Part shown: piece after piece, positions 1 to 8,667 of the stretch
How the letters are laid out: each line of letters starts with the position of its first letter
Numbering within the stretch: the stretch's first letter is position 1
Origin: Spongiimicrobium salis
GTDB lineage: Bacteria > Bacteroidota > Bacteroidia > Flavobacteriales > Flavobacteriaceae
Direction: 5' to 3'
Length of the DNA: 64,000 bases
Assembly: GCF_043678055.1 (NCBI RefSeq)
Contig: NZ_JBHEQA010000002.1
Span: forward strand, 496,001 to 560,000
Notes under the pieces: generated by a model
Seen by the model: the letters and a program-made list of their open reading frames with translations, nothing else
What the model was told of the DNA's origin: nothing
The model's database searches: none
Program-made: the position numbers and the translations under genes

Positions 1-1
1 G

Positions 2-454
2 AACAGTTGGAAATACCTTAAAACCTATAGAAAATACCATGGTATTGCCTTTGTGATCAGTGCTGTTGCATTTTATGGGTACTACTTTCTGCCCAACGCC
101 TATATAGCTCCCTACCTCTCTTTGGAAGTTCAATGGGGCATATGGTATGCGGTATGCGGCTTGGTAGGTTGGACTTTGGTAATCACCTTATTGGGATATG
201 GACAACTTTGGTGGAACAAAAGCAGTAGGCTATTGAAAGTCTGCAATGAAGCGATTTACCCCTTTTATATTTTACATCAAACCGTGATTGTTGTGCTGGG
301 ATACTATATCATTCAATTCAATTGGAGCATTCCAGCAAAGATTATGGTATTGCTCTTTACTTCCTTTCCCCTTATTGTAATGATCTACAGATTCTTGATT
401 TACCCCTTTAAAATACCCCGACTGCTTTTTGGAATGAAGAAGAAACCTGCTTAA
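2..454 (+). CDS. Acyltransferase-3 family membrane protein, C-terminal part (cut by window edge)
   Basis: The frame is open to the left edge, so the gene begins outside the window; the first possible internal start (GTG at 53) is not a convincing true start. About 150 residues are visible, with four or five hydrophobic helices and a short basic C-terminus. The late motif YPFYILHQ followed by a membrane helix is typical of the last helices of acyltransferase-3 (OafA/MdoC-like) proteins, which move acyl groups onto sugars or other envelope substrates at the inner membrane. The catalytic N-terminal His region is not visible, so the substrate is unknown. The intact protein at 20344 belongs to the same broad family. 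Confidence 0.75.
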   Translation, partial: NSWKYLKTYRKYHGIAFVISAVAFYGYYFLPNAYIAPYLSLEVQWGIWYAVCGLVGWTLVITLLGYGQLWWNKSSRLLKVCNEAIYPFYILHQTVIVVLGYYIIQFNWSIPAKIMVLLFTSFPLIVMIYRFLIYPFKIPRLLFGMKKKPA

Positions 455-484
455 GATAACTATAGTACTCGAAAAGAGGACGGC

Positions 485-1240
485 TTATTTAATTAGGCGA
501 ATGTTACCACTTACAGTGCTTAATTCGACATCATGAAGACCTTGGTCAAAGTTCCCTTGGGCAAAGCTACCTATTAGTTTTTCGCCTATAATGATTTTGG
601 GTATCTGCCCTTCTTTTTTAATTTTTCCAATAGTTGTTTCGGCCTTTAAACTTAGAGCTTTCCCAATTTTCATTGCAATATGGCCACTTATGGTCTTTAA
701 AGTCATGTCACCATTATATTGGTTAATGGTAATATTTCCGCTTATGATATCTGCAATAAGATTGCCATCGAAGGAAGTGATGGTTAGGTTGCCAGCAGTA
801 CTTTTTACGGTTAATGCAATGTTTTCAGGGGCATAAAGTACATATTCTGCATGAATGGGAATTCCATTAATCGTGATTTCATCATGTTCTGTATCACCAT
901 CCATTTTAATGGTAGTTCCCCTATCCTTGTTGGAGAAAATACCTTTAGATTTTTTTTGTTTTTTAAATAATCTACCATAAGAAGACTTTATCCGTATACC
1001 ATTGGAGCGCTCCTTTATATCTAAATTAAAATGGTCATCAAGTTTGCCATTGTCTATTCTTACCGATGCTTTTAGAAGGATTTCATTTTTCTGCCAACTA
1101 TGTACCTTAATCGTTCGAGCATAGGGCAATGTTAACATAATATGATCCGCCCTACCTATTGGAATTTCCCGTTCTAAGGTCTTTTGAGCTTCTAATTGAA
1201 CATTCCAAAGGATGAACAAGATGAGTATTGATTTTTTCAT
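485..1240 (-). CDS. Secreted DUF4097-like beta-repeat protein
   Basis: This 251-residue protein has a signal peptide ending near EAQ (residue 19). Its C-terminal half consists of short repeating strands such as STAGNLTITS, IISGNITINQ and TISGHIAM, the pattern of the DUF4097 putative adhesin fold, a right-handed beta-helix. It is probably periplasmic or surface-exposed. It lies on the same strand 146 bp downstream of the TCS1 regulator and may be a target or late member of that operon. DUF4097 proteins often sit beside signalling genes, but no molecular function is established. Confidence 0.75.
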   Translation of the reverse strand: MKKSILILFILWNVQLEAQKTLEREIPIGRADHIMLTLPYARTIKVHSWQKNEILLKASVRIDNGKLDDHFNLDIKERSNGIRIKSSYGRLFKKQKKSKGIFSNKDRGTTIKMDGDTEHDEITINGIPIHAEYVLYAPENIALTVKSTAGNLTITSFDGNLIADIISGNITINQYNGDMTLKTISGHIAMKIGKALSLKAETTIGKIKKEGQIPKIIIGEKLIGSFAQGNFDQGLHDVELSTVSGNIRLIK

Positions 1241-1386
1241 TTTTGATTGATGATTTTAGAGCATAAATGCCATGTTATATACTACAAAAATGAAACTCAA
1301 AATCGATGACATAAAATTGAAAAGGACGAACTAAGGAAAAATACGAATGAAATGGGATAAAAATGCACGTAAATACCTATAGCGTT

Positions 1387-2151
1387 CTAAGAATCTAGCC
1401 AAATCCTAAATTTAGCCGTAGAATTTGAGCTTGTAATCAATTTGTCTTTAGCTCCTTTCATATGCAAAACCAACCTATTCTTAAAATAGTTTTCCATCCG
1501 TAAAATATGATTGATGTTGACAATATGACTTCGATTGATCTTAAAAAACTGTTTTGGGTTTAAGGTTTCGTTCAGGCGGGTAATACTCTGCGAAAACAAA
1601 TGTGAGACCCCAGTATCATCAATCAGTTTACAAAAGGTTCCCGATGCTTCAATAAAACTGATGTGCTCCGTATGCAATAGGTGCATCCCTTTGGGGGTTT
1701 TAATGACGAATCTAGATTTGTAGCTATGCTGTTGCTTTAAAGCCATAGTAACATCATTTAGTACGGTCTGGTCTATGTGATACGGTCGCTCTTGATGAAA
1801 AAGTTGTCGATATTTCTGTAATGCCAGACTAATGTCCTCCACAGTATATGGTTTTAATACATAGGCAATGCCGTTAATTTTAAAGGCATCCAACAGGTAT
1901 TCGTTGTACGCGGTACAGAAAATAATGGGACAATTCACGGTAAGGGACTTGAACAAATCAATGACCGTACCATCCAATAATTGAATGTCCGAAAATATGA
2001 TGTCATATTTTTTGCCCTTCCCCAACAACTTCCTACCCTGTTCTATGGTTCGGGACCAATCAAAATGACAAGAAACTTCAAAATGATGGCTTAAGAGATT
2101 TAAAAGTTTTTCATAAGCGGGTATTTCATCTTCCAAAATTAATATGTTCAT
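1387..2151 (-). CDS. LytTR-family response regulator (TCS1)
   Basis: This 254-residue protein has an N-terminal receiver domain (residues 1-120) with acidic residues E7/D8, the phospho-acceptor D55 in FSDIQLLDG, and the conserved KP of VLKPYTVED. A LytTR DNA-binding domain follows from about residue 145 (FKINRSHIVNINHI). LytTR domains bind paired 9-bp direct repeats about one helical turn apart and usually control envelope or export genes. It starts 4 nt after the TCS1 kinase stop, so the two are co-transcribed. In sequence it is closest to the TCS7 regulator (56846) among the regulators here: both end in a K-x-W-(L/M)-D/N type tail. Confidence 0.95.
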   Translation of the reverse strand: MNILILEDEIPAYEKLLNLLSHHFEVSCHFDWSRTIEQGRKLLGKGKKYDIIFSDIQLLDGTVIDLFKSLTVNCPIIFCTAYNEYLLDAFKINGIAYVLKPYTVEDISLALQKYRQLFHQERPYHIDQTVLNDVTMALKQQHSYKSRFVIKTPKGMHLLHTEHISFIEASGTFCKLIDDTGVSHLFSQSITRLNETLNPKQFFKINRSHIVNINHILRMENYFKNRLVLHMKGAKDKLITSSNSTAKFRIWLDS

Positions 2152-2155
2152 ATGC

Positions 2156-3226
2156 TTACCTATAATATTCCGTTAATATAAGAATCGGAATGGTTACTTT
2201 AAAAGTTTCTTTATTTTCTTCAATACTGATTTTTTTTCCAAAGATCAACTGATAACGTTCTTTTAAGTTTTGCAACCCAGTCCCAAACGAAGTAATATCG
2301 TTCGCCGTTTCGATTTTTGTATTTGTTATGACCAAATGTTCCTGGTGTATTGCAATGATCGTTTGGATGGGAACTTTAGCGGTAGGTTTGTTGTGTTTTA
2401 CGACATTCTCTACGAGAATTTGTAAGGCTCCTGTGGGAACATAGGCTTCATCATCCTGAGCTTCTCCAATGATTTGAAACGTGTAAGCATTGCCAAAACG
2501 GGTTTCAATCAAATAAAAATAGTGCTGGATCATCGCTATCTCTTCCTTTAAACTTAAGATTTCCTGGTCCTTGGATTCTATGAGGTAACGATATAGGGAA
2601 GATAAGTTTGTGATGTATTGTTTTGCTTTTGTGGGTGAGTGATCTATTAAAGCATCCAAAGTATTTAAGTTATTGAATAGGAAATGAGGGTTCAACTGAG
2701 CTTGTAATAGTTTTAATTCACTTTCTTGTTGTTTCTTTTGAATTTGAACAATATGCAATTGACTTTCAAAGTATTTTTTTGCCAGAAGTATACCAAGCGG
2801 CAGACCTGCATTCTCTGCCATTAAACCAAGTCCTCGCAATAAGGCTTCAAATACTTTTGGGAAAGTTTGCCAAGGCTTGTTTTCTGCCCAGTGCCAAGTG
2901 GTAAAGGCCACTAACCCCAGACTTGTTGCGATGATGAGGGCAAAGGCAAAAAAAAGAAAATAATTTCGCCTTCTGATAAGATATTTTGGAACAATCCATA
3001 AGAAAAATAGAAAGACGACTAAAAAAGTACAAAGTAATTCTAGAGGTATAGCCATTACATACCCAATCAGAGGTGGCCCCATATTTTGGGTACTGTGTCC
3101 ATCCGGAAAGATATATTTGGTAGTGTCATAATTGACAGAGTGATCATACCCATTGATCAATACAAAAATTAGGGCATAAATACCTATGAGGAAGTAATCG
3201 GTCTTATTTAAGGTTGTATTTAACAC
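2156..3226 (-). CDS. LytS-type sensor histidine kinase (TCS1)
   Basis: This 356-residue inner-membrane kinase has about four transmembrane helices in residues 10-150 and no large extracellular sensor domain. A His_kinase (PF06580) domain follows, with phospho-acceptor H181 in LNPHFLFNNLN, an N-box around ENVVKHN and a G-box around GTGLQNLKERY. The start codon is GTG; no in-frame ATG lies near. It should phosphorylate the LytTR regulator encoded immediately downstream. It is divergent from the FG-GAP gene, and the 212-bp spacer between them holds inverted repeats that could be a shared control site. Confidence 0.93.
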   Translation of the reverse strand: MLNTTLNKTDYFLIGIYALIFVLINGYDHSVNYDTTKYIFPDGHSTQNMGPPLIGYVMAIPLELLCTFLVVFLFFLWIVPKYLIRRRNYFLFFAFALIIATSLGLVAFTTWHWAENKPWQTFPKVFEALLRGLGLMAENAGLPLGILLAKKYFESQLHIVQIQKKQQESELKLLQAQLNPHFLFNNLNTLDALIDHSPTKAKQYITNLSSLYRYLIESKDQEILSLKEEIAMIQHYFYLIETRFGNAYTFQIIGEAQDDEAYVPTGALQILVENVVKHNKPTAKVPIQTIIAIHQEHLVITNTKIETANDITSFGTGLQNLKERYQLIFGKKISIEENKETFKVTIPILILTEYYR

Positions 3227-3315
3227 ATCTAAAAGGTAAAGATGTTAAAAAAAACCGACTTCTTTAAAGCCAGAAAAAACAAACTAGTATAAAAATCTTT
3301 TAAAATAGGGCATAT

Positions 3316-3364
3316 TGACCATAAAACGGGCTACCAGTGGCAGGAATTCCTGTTTTTATGGTCA
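3316..3364. promoter_or_regulatory. Nested inverted repeat between divergent TCS1 and FG-GAP genes
   Basis: TGACCATAAAA (3316-3326) is matched by its exact reverse complement at 3354-3364, and a perfect 12-bp palindrome, CAGGAATTCCTG, sits inside at 3341-3352. A second small inverted repeat, GGCATT-AA-AATGCC, follows at 3392-3405, just upstream of the plus-strand gene. The placement suggests an operator for one or both divergent genes. No binding protein is known. Confidence 0.45.
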
Positions 3365-3438
3365 TCCAAGAGATATGGAAATTTATGTATTGGCATTAAA
3401 ATGCCTTAAATTAGCAGAAGAAATATAATACTAATTCA

Positions 3439-4647
3439 ATGAACAGAATATGCGCCATAGGGCTTATCCTTGGAGTTTTACAAGTAAGCTATAGTCAGGA
3501 AAATAAGGGTCAAAAGAATAAAGCAACGCCTTTGTATAGAGACGTTACTACGATAAATTTACCCTATGAAGATTTGCAGTTGCTCTCCATGGATGCTGGT
3601 ATAGCCGATTTGGATAAGGATGGGGATATGGATATTATTATTGCCAATGAGCACAGACCCAACATTCTGCTCGTGAATGACGGCAAAGGAAAGTTTAGCA
3701 ATGAGAGTACACGTATACCTCAAGTGAATCATGACAGTGAGGATATTGGTATTGCTGACTTTGATTTGGATGGAGATCTGGATATTATTGTGGTCAGCGA
3801 AGATGATAAAACCAATGAACTGTACCTCAATAATGGCGATGGTACATTTAAGGATGCTGGAAACCGTATTCCCGTAACCGGGACCTCTAATTCCGTCCTT
3901 GTTTTTGATGTTAATAAAGATGGGGCCCTGGACATCATGATTGGGAATAATGGCCAGAACAATGTACTGATCAATGATGGCAAAGGCAATTTTAAAGATG
4001 AGAGCATTGCGCGATTGGGCAAATTTATAGACGTGACCCAAGACCTTACGTTAGGAGATATCGATAATGACGGCGATATGGATGTGTTGGTTGGAAATGA
4101 GGATGCCAACCGTATTTTGATCAATGATGGGAAGGGTTTTTTTAAAGATGAATCCTCCGCAAGATTACCCTATCGCAATGAACCCGAAGAGACAAGGGAA
4201 GTAGACGTAGCCGATATTGATGGCGATGGAGATTTAGATATATTGTACGGCAATGTACAAGCTTTTGTTGCAAACGCTTCGCGACAGAACAGATTGCTGC
4301 GTAATGATGGAAACGGTTTTTTCTCCGATATTACTTCCAGTAACTTGCCCAAAGACAACAATCGTTGTTTTGGGGTGGCATTTTTGGATATTGATCAGGA
4401 CGGGGATGCCGATATTATGACAGGAAATACCAATGGGACTCGCTTTGGAGGGATTACCCCCTTTAGCGTTTATGTGAATGATGGAAAAGGAAAATACACT
4501 GAAGTCACCTCTGGAATTCTTCCGGAAAGTATTGGAGGACGGGGTTTTGATATCGACTTTATAGATTTAAACGGAGATCAAATTAAAGATCTCTTCCTAA
4601 GCAATAGAGGCTCACAAGATTTTTTGCTTTTTGGAAGGAAACCCTAA
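3439..4647 (+). CDS. Secreted FG-GAP/VCBS repeat protein
   Basis: This 402-residue exported protein has a signal peptide ending near YSQ (residue 20). It carries seven repeats, each with a calcium-loop-like Asp motif: DLDKDGDMD, DFDLDGDLD, DVNKDGALD, DIDNDGDMD, DIDGDGDLD, DIDQDGDAD, and a degenerate DLNGDQIKD. This pattern indicates a seven-bladed FG-GAP (integrin-alpha-like) beta-propeller, probably Ca2+-bound and extracytoplasmic. There is no C-terminal sorting domain or fused enzyme, so it is a free propeller, perhaps for binding proteins or glycans. It is divergent from TCS1 and ends at a strong shared terminator. Confidence 0.9.
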   Translation: MNRICAIGLILGVLQVSYSQENKGQKNKATPLYRDVTTINLPYEDLQLLSMDAGIADLDKDGDMDIIIANEHRPNILLVNDGKGKFSNESTRIPQVNHDSEDIGIADFDLDGDLDIIVVSEDDKTNELYLNNGDGTFKDAGNRIPVTGTSNSVLVFDVNKDGALDIMIGNNGQNNVLINDGKGNFKDESIARLGKFIDVTQDLTLGDIDNDGDMDVLVGNEDANRILINDGKGFFKDESSARLPYRNEPEETREVDVADIDGDGDLDILYGNVQAFVANASRQNRLLRNDGNGFFSDITSSNLPKDNNRCFGVAFLDIDQDGDADIMTGNTNGTRFGGITPFSVYVNDGKGKYTEVTSGILPESIGGRGFDIDFIDLNGDQIKDLFLSNRGSQDFLLFGRKP

Positions 4648-4711
4648 GAGATGTTGTGCAGCTAGGTTTGCCCTGCGGTCACAATTTCATACCACATGAA
4701 TGGTGGACAAA

Positions 4712-4746
4712 AAAATGCCCGGAATACATCCTATCCCGGGCATTTT
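4712..4746. terminator. Bidirectional hairpin terminator
   Basis: An 11-bp perfect stem (AAAATGCCCGG with CCGGGCATTTT) has a 13-nt loop and is flanked by A-rich and T-rich tracts on its two sides. It lies between the convergent FG-GAP gene and the coiled-coil lipoprotein gene and can serve both. Confidence 0.85.
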
Positions 4747-4765
4747 AAAATGTATTCAGAAAAGA

Positions 4766-5260
4766 TTATTCAGAAGCCGATGTTTCCTGATGTTCCATCA
4801 TTAACTTCTTATCTTCTTCCGTAATGCGTTCGTGCTCGGATAAGATACGCTGATGTTCTTTTTCCATATTATCATGCTCGGATTTCATGGAGGCATGTTC
4901 CGAAGTCATTTCTTCCAAGGACATTTCTCCAGAACCATGTTTGGTTTCCAAGTCTGCGTGCTTTGCTATCAAAGCACTATGTGCTTCGATGAGCTTACCA
5001 TGCTCCTCCAATAGGGCAGTATGACTTTTTTCAGTGACCAAATGTAAGGAATCGTTCTCAATACCACTATGGGCATCTACCATTTCCTGATGATCATCCT
5101 TCATTTGACCATGTTCTGTAGCCATGGTAGCATGGGAGTCTTTCATTTCTTGATGCTTAAGGACCATTTCCTTATGTTCGGGTAACTCAGCAGGGTTCTG
5201 TTTGCAGGCGCTAAAAGTAAAAAATGCGATAGCACATGCTAGAATACTAAATGTTTTCAT
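4766..5260 (-). CDS. His/Met heptad-repeat coiled-coil lipoprotein
   Basis: This 164-residue lipoprotein has its lipobox at FSAC (Cys19). The chosen ATG at 5260 gives a proper signal peptide; the in-frame ATG at 5296 lies upstream of a perfect -7 box and is unlikely. The mature part is almost entirely helical, with His every seven residues: 29, 36, 43, 50, 57, 64, then after a register shift 73, 80, 87, 94, 101, 108, 122, 129, 136, 143 and 157. Met, Leu or Ile falls three residues after most of them (M32, M39, M46, M53, M60, L83, L90, L97, M125, M132). This is a coiled coil with His at position a. I know no named family; metal- or pH-dependent assembly is an inference. Confidence 0.85.
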   Translation of the reverse strand: MKTFSILACAIAFFTFSACKQNPAELPEHKEMVLKHQEMKDSHATMATEHGQMKDDHQEMVDAHSGIENDSLHLVTEKSHTALLEEHGKLIEAHSALIAKHADLETKHGSGEMSLEEMTSEHASMKSEHDNMEKEHQRILSEHERITEEDKKLMMEHQETSASE

Positions 5261-5284
5261 GATTTTTAGGTGTTTATTTGAAGG

Positions 5285-5292
5285 CAAATTTA
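5285..5292 (-). promoter_or_regulatory. Bacteroidota -7 promoter box
   Basis: On the minus strand this reads TAAATTTG, an exact match to TAnnTTTG, 25 bp upstream of the lipoprotein start at 5260. The -33 element is not clear. The box supports the shorter start of that gene. Confidence 0.5.
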
Positions 5293-5456
5293 CCACATTT
5301 TAGGCCTTAGAATAGAGTAAAACAAGAAAATTCGATAAAAAATACAAGATAAAAACTGTTAAAACAATGCATTAGGTTGCATAAAATGCCCACCTTATAT
5401 TCAAAATAACAAGAATTTTTAATAGGCCTAAAGGCCATATCTGTTTCTTGAATTAA

Positions 5457-6152
5457 CTAGATGCGATCTAAGACCGATTTCCGATACGATTTTCCAATGG
5501 GCAGTTTCATATCGTTTTGGAGTACAAGCTGATTACCATCAATAAGCTTTAAATGATTGAAATTAATAACAGTGGATTTGTGTATTCGTATAAACTGCTG
5601 GGGTAATTTTTCTAAAAAATCGGATAGAGTCTGTGGCGTTAATATCATGCTATCCGTATAGATTTTGATATAATTTCCATAAGCTTCGATGTGACTAATA
5701 CGCTCAAATTTTATTTTAATAATTTTCTTATCGCTCTTCACAAATATGGAATCGGCCTCGGCTACTTGATGTTGATTCACTGGCGGTATTGCTTCGGTTT
5801 TTACATTTACTTTCATTACCGCCTGCAAAAAACGTTCTAAGGAAAAAGGTTTAAGAAGGTAGTCCACCACGGCCAGTTCAAAACCTTCTACAGCATATTC
5901 TGAATACGCTGTTGTGATGATTACATTAGGTTTTTGCTGCATTGTTTTTAATAAACTTAAACCAGAGAGTTTGGGCATATTGATGTCCAAAAATAAAATG
6001 TCAACACTTTGTTCTTGCAAAACCTCCATTACCTCAAAGGCATTTTTACAGGTTGCAACCAGTTCTAAATAAGGTGTATCCTTAATATAGTTTTCCAATA
6101 TTTGACGGGCTATAGGCTCATCGTCGGCAATAATACATTTCAATAGTTCCAT
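5457..6152 (-). CDS. LytTR-family response regulator (TCS2)
   Basis: This regulator has 231 residues when read from the ATG at 6152, a start matching its paralogs (MxxxKCIIADDEP); an upstream in-frame ATG at 6164 would overlap the kinase. The receiver has D10/D11 and phospho-acceptor D56 in LFLDINMP, and the LytTR domain begins near residue 130 (IRIHKSTVINFNHL). It is separated by one base from the TCS2 kinase stop, so translation is probably coupled. The pair is divergent from the 7341-10215 ABC operon, its most likely target. Closest paralogs in the window are the TCS3, TCS5, TCS6 and TCS8 regulators. Confidence 0.95.
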   Translation of the reverse strand: MELLKCIIADDEPIARQILENYIKDTPYLELVATCKNAFEVMEVLQEQSVDILFLDINMPKLSGLSLLKTMQQKPNVIITTAYSEYAVEGFELAVVDYLLKPFSLERFLQAVMKVNVKTEAIPPVNQHQVAEADSIFVKSDKKIIKIKFERISHIEAYGNYIKIYTDSMILTPQTLSDFLEKLPQQFIRIHKSTVINFNHLKLIDGNQLVLQNDMKLPIGKSYRKSVLDRI

Positions 6153-6153
6153 C

Positions 6154-7128
6154 TTACAAATCAAGAATTAGTTGAACGGTATAGGTATCATTCTTTTTAA
6201 CAATAGTCAATTGATGCTTTTCAGGATACAGCAATACCAATCGTTTCTTGGCATTTTGAAGTCCTATACCACTTTTACCAGCTTCCATATCGGTTTCGTT
6301 TAATTTCGTATCCACAGCATTTGTACAGGAAAACGACAAGGAACTTCCAGTAATGTCCAGGATTACTTCTACCCTGCTTTCCTGATTATGGCCCATGGCC
6401 AAATGCTTAAATGCATTTTCAACAAATACGATCAGGAGCATTGGAGCAATAGTGTTTCCGGCAATAGCTCCGGTTATATTTACATGGATCTCTGCCTGGT
6501 CTTCCAATCTTATTTTTTCCAAGGCGATATAATTTTCCAAATATTGGATTTCACGTTCTAAGGACACATAGGTCTCCTTGGTATCATATAAACTATAACG
6601 TAATAAGTCAGATAACTTTAACATCAAACCAGGCAACTTATCAGATTTAATGACAGATAATCCATAAAGGTTGTTCAGGGTATTGAATAAAAAATGTGGA
6701 TTTAATTGTGCTTTCAACAGCTTTAATTCCGCATTCTTTTCCTCTTGGCGGCGCACAAAACTGTCTCTTGAAATTTTGAGTGCACTTCCAAAGGTCAAGG
6801 CCAAAATTAATATGCCAAAGAGGTTGAGGAACATGGTCCATCGGTATTCTTGATCTATTGCCCAGAGTAACAAAAAGACAGCAACCACGGTAAAAATGGA
6901 AGCATTGATGGCAAATAAAACTAGAAATCGCCATTTGTTTCTGTTAAAAAATGGAAGAATCAAGATATTGTTGATGTAGATGGCCGGTGCCAGTAATACA
7001 ATAATAAATGCAGAGGGAATGACCTTATTCTCTGCTTGGATGACCCCAAGCAGTATAAAGAAAAGGCAGCACCATATGAATAGGTTTTGTATTACTTTAT
7101 TATCTACCCAGTTATCTAGTTTTGACAT
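6154..7128 (-). CDS. LytS-type sensor histidine kinase (TCS2)
   Basis: This kinase has 324 residues from the ATG at 7128. A start at 7248 would add about 40 residues rich in Phe and Lys, unlike the N-termini of its paralogs. It has four hydrophobic helices in residues 15-115 with very short loops, a linker helix, then the His_kinase domain with H145 in LNPHFLFNTLNNLYG, an N-box at VENAFKH and a G-box at GIGLQNAKKRL. The lack of an extracytoplasmic domain suggests it senses within the membrane or through a partner, as BceS-like kinases do beside ABC exporters. Divergent from the small secreted protein and ABC genes. Confidence 0.92.
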   Translation of the reverse strand: MSKLDNWVDNKVIQNLFIWCCLFFILLGVIQAENKVIPSAFIIVLLAPAIYINNILILPFFNRNKWRFLVLFAINASIFTVVAVFLLLWAIDQEYRWTMFLNLFGILILALTFGSALKISRDSFVRRQEEKNAELKLLKAQLNPHFLFNTLNNLYGLSVIKSDKLPGLMLKLSDLLRYSLYDTKETYVSLEREIQYLENYIALEKIRLEDQAEIHVNITGAIAGNTIAPMLLIVFVENAFKHLAMGHNQESRVEVILDITGSSLSFSCTNAVDTKLNETDMEAGKSGIGLQNAKKRLVLLYPEKHQLTIVKKNDTYTVQLILDL

Positions 7129-7340
7129 ATTTATACAAAGAAGTTCCTTCAAAAATATCTTTTCTTCTTCAAATCCCCACTTTTTAATGATAAAGAACCC
7201 CCATTTTGGTCTGAAGGGAAGGTTTTTGGTGATTTTCGTGAAATCCAAAGCTCATCACCTTTTCAGGAACGCTTATCATTCTTTTTTTTCTAAGGTTCGT
7301 TTTCATTTCATATTTGGGGCATTAATCTTAAAAATAAATA

Positions 7341-7748
7341 ATGATGAAAAATGTAACTCAATGGATTACTATCCTTCTTTTATGCATTCAAACTATCGGT
7401 TATGCGCAAACAAAACAACTCGAAACCTCTTCGGAAAAACGGGAAGTGATCACAGTAAAGCAAAAAGTGAATGCCAACATCGATATGGAGACCTTTAAAA
7501 ACTTTATAGGTACCTACTTTCTGGCAGAAGCTGACTTTGAACTGGAAATCGTGGCAGAAGATAATAAAATGTACATTATTAGCCCCTTCTCCAAAGACAT
7601 CCTAATACAGAAAAATGAAAGCACTTTACGAGAACCTACACGGGGTGTGGATTTAGAGCGTATTGCAAATAATAAGAACGCGCTAAAATTTACACAAAAT
7701 GGCTATGAAACCGTAATTGAAAGAGTGGCCGTACAAAACGAAAACTAA
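7341..7748 (+). CDS. Small secreted protein heading an ABC exporter operon
   Basis: This 135-residue protein has a signal peptide ending in YAQ (residue 22). The mature part is about 110 residues and contains FKNFIGTYFLAEADFELEIV and then beta-strand-like segments, resembling the small beta domains that follow some peptidases, but I recognise no family. Its stop lies 2 nt before the ABC ATPase start, so it is translationally linked to the transporter and may be an accessory or sensor lipid/peptide-binding partner. It is divergent from TCS2 across a 212-bp spacer. An alternative start is the next codon (7344). Confidence 0.75.
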   Translation: MMKNVTQWITILLLCIQTIGYAQTKQLETSSEKREVITVKQKVNANIDMETFKNFIGTYFLAEADFELEIVAEDNKMYIISPFSKDILIQKNESTLREPTRGVDLERIANNKNALKFTQNGYETVIERVAVQNEN

Positions 7749-7750
7749 GA

Positions 7751-8617
7751 ATGATGATTCTAGAAGTTCAAAATGTATCTAAAAGATATCCTCGAAACAG
7801 TTATGGTTTAAAGGATTTCTCTATCACCATAGAAAAAGGAATCCTTGGATTATTGGGCCCCAATGGTGCCGGTAAATCCACTTTATTGAAGATGATTGCG
7901 ACCATAAATAAACCGACTTCAGGAATTATTAGTTTAAACAAAAACAATATTGTAAAAGATGCCAATTATATGCGGAAACAGTTAGGGTTTTTACCTCAGG
8001 ATTTTGGGGTATATCCTAATTTAAACGCTTATGAATTTTTACATTACATGGCAGCATTGAAAGGAGTCGGTGGGACAAATTTGAAAGCTAGAATTGCACA
8101 CTTGCTCGAAGGTCTAAATTTAATGGAGGTTGCCAAAAAGCCAATAGGGAGTTATTCAGGCGGCATGAAACAACGAGTGGGCATTGCCCAGACCCTATTG
8201 AACAATCCTAAAATTGTACTTTTTGATGAGCCTACAGTGGGCTTGGACCCAGAAGAGCGTGTCCGTTTTAGAAACCTCATTTCTGATTTGGCAAACGACT
8301 GCATCGTAATTCTATCTTCCCATATTGTCTCTGATATTGATACCATTGCGGATAAGGTGGCCATAATGAAAAATGGAGCGCTTATTTCTCATGGTACCCA
8401 AGAAACCAATATTGAAAGAGTACGCGGGAAAGTATTTGAAACCAGAATCAAGAAAGAAGCATTAAAAACTTTTAAAAATCAGCATATTGTAGTAAGTACC
8501 ACAAGAAAAGAAGGAGCATTATATGTTCGCTATATAACAGAAAATCCGGTATCAAACTCCATAATAAAAGAAGCCAATTTAGAGGATGCATATCTGTATT
8601 TCACCAGCAAGAGTTAG
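7751..8617 (+). CDS. ABC exporter ATP-binding protein (BcrA-like)
   Basis: This 288-residue ATPase has Walker A GPNGAGKST (residues 36-44), a Q-loop near FLPQDFG, signature SGGMKQR (about 135), Walker B IVLFDEPTVGLD (about 155-166) and the switch His in LSSHIV. The C-terminal 70 residues form the extension usual in BcrA/NatA-type exporters. It should power the permease at 8668 in moving lipids, peptides or antimicrobials across the inner membrane. It is closely similar in layout to the ATPase at 52994 (both have PQ-x-FGVYP after the Q-loop), so the two modules are paralogous. Confidence 0.95.
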   Translation: MMILEVQNVSKRYPRNSYGLKDFSITIEKGILGLLGPNGAGKSTLLKMIATINKPTSGIISLNKNNIVKDANYMRKQLGFLPQDFGVYPNLNAYEFLHYMAALKGVGGTNLKARIAHLLEGLNLMEVAKKPIGSYSGGMKQRVGIAQTLLNNPKIVLFDEPTVGLDPEERVRFRNLISDLANDCIVILSSHIVSDIDTIADKVAIMKNGALISHGTQETNIERVRGKVFETRIKKEALKTFKNQHIVVSTTRKEGALYVRYITENPVSNSIIKEANLEDAYLYFTSKS

Positions 8618-8667
8618 GCCTGGAAAACCTGTCTTGAACGAACTAAAGATATTTTAAAAACCAACCT

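Noticed and set aside
3559..4124. Long minus-strand open frames across the FG-GAP gene
   Set aside because: They are antisense shadows of the repeated Asp-Gly codons of the plus-strand gene; products are Ile/Ser-rich with no recognisable domain.
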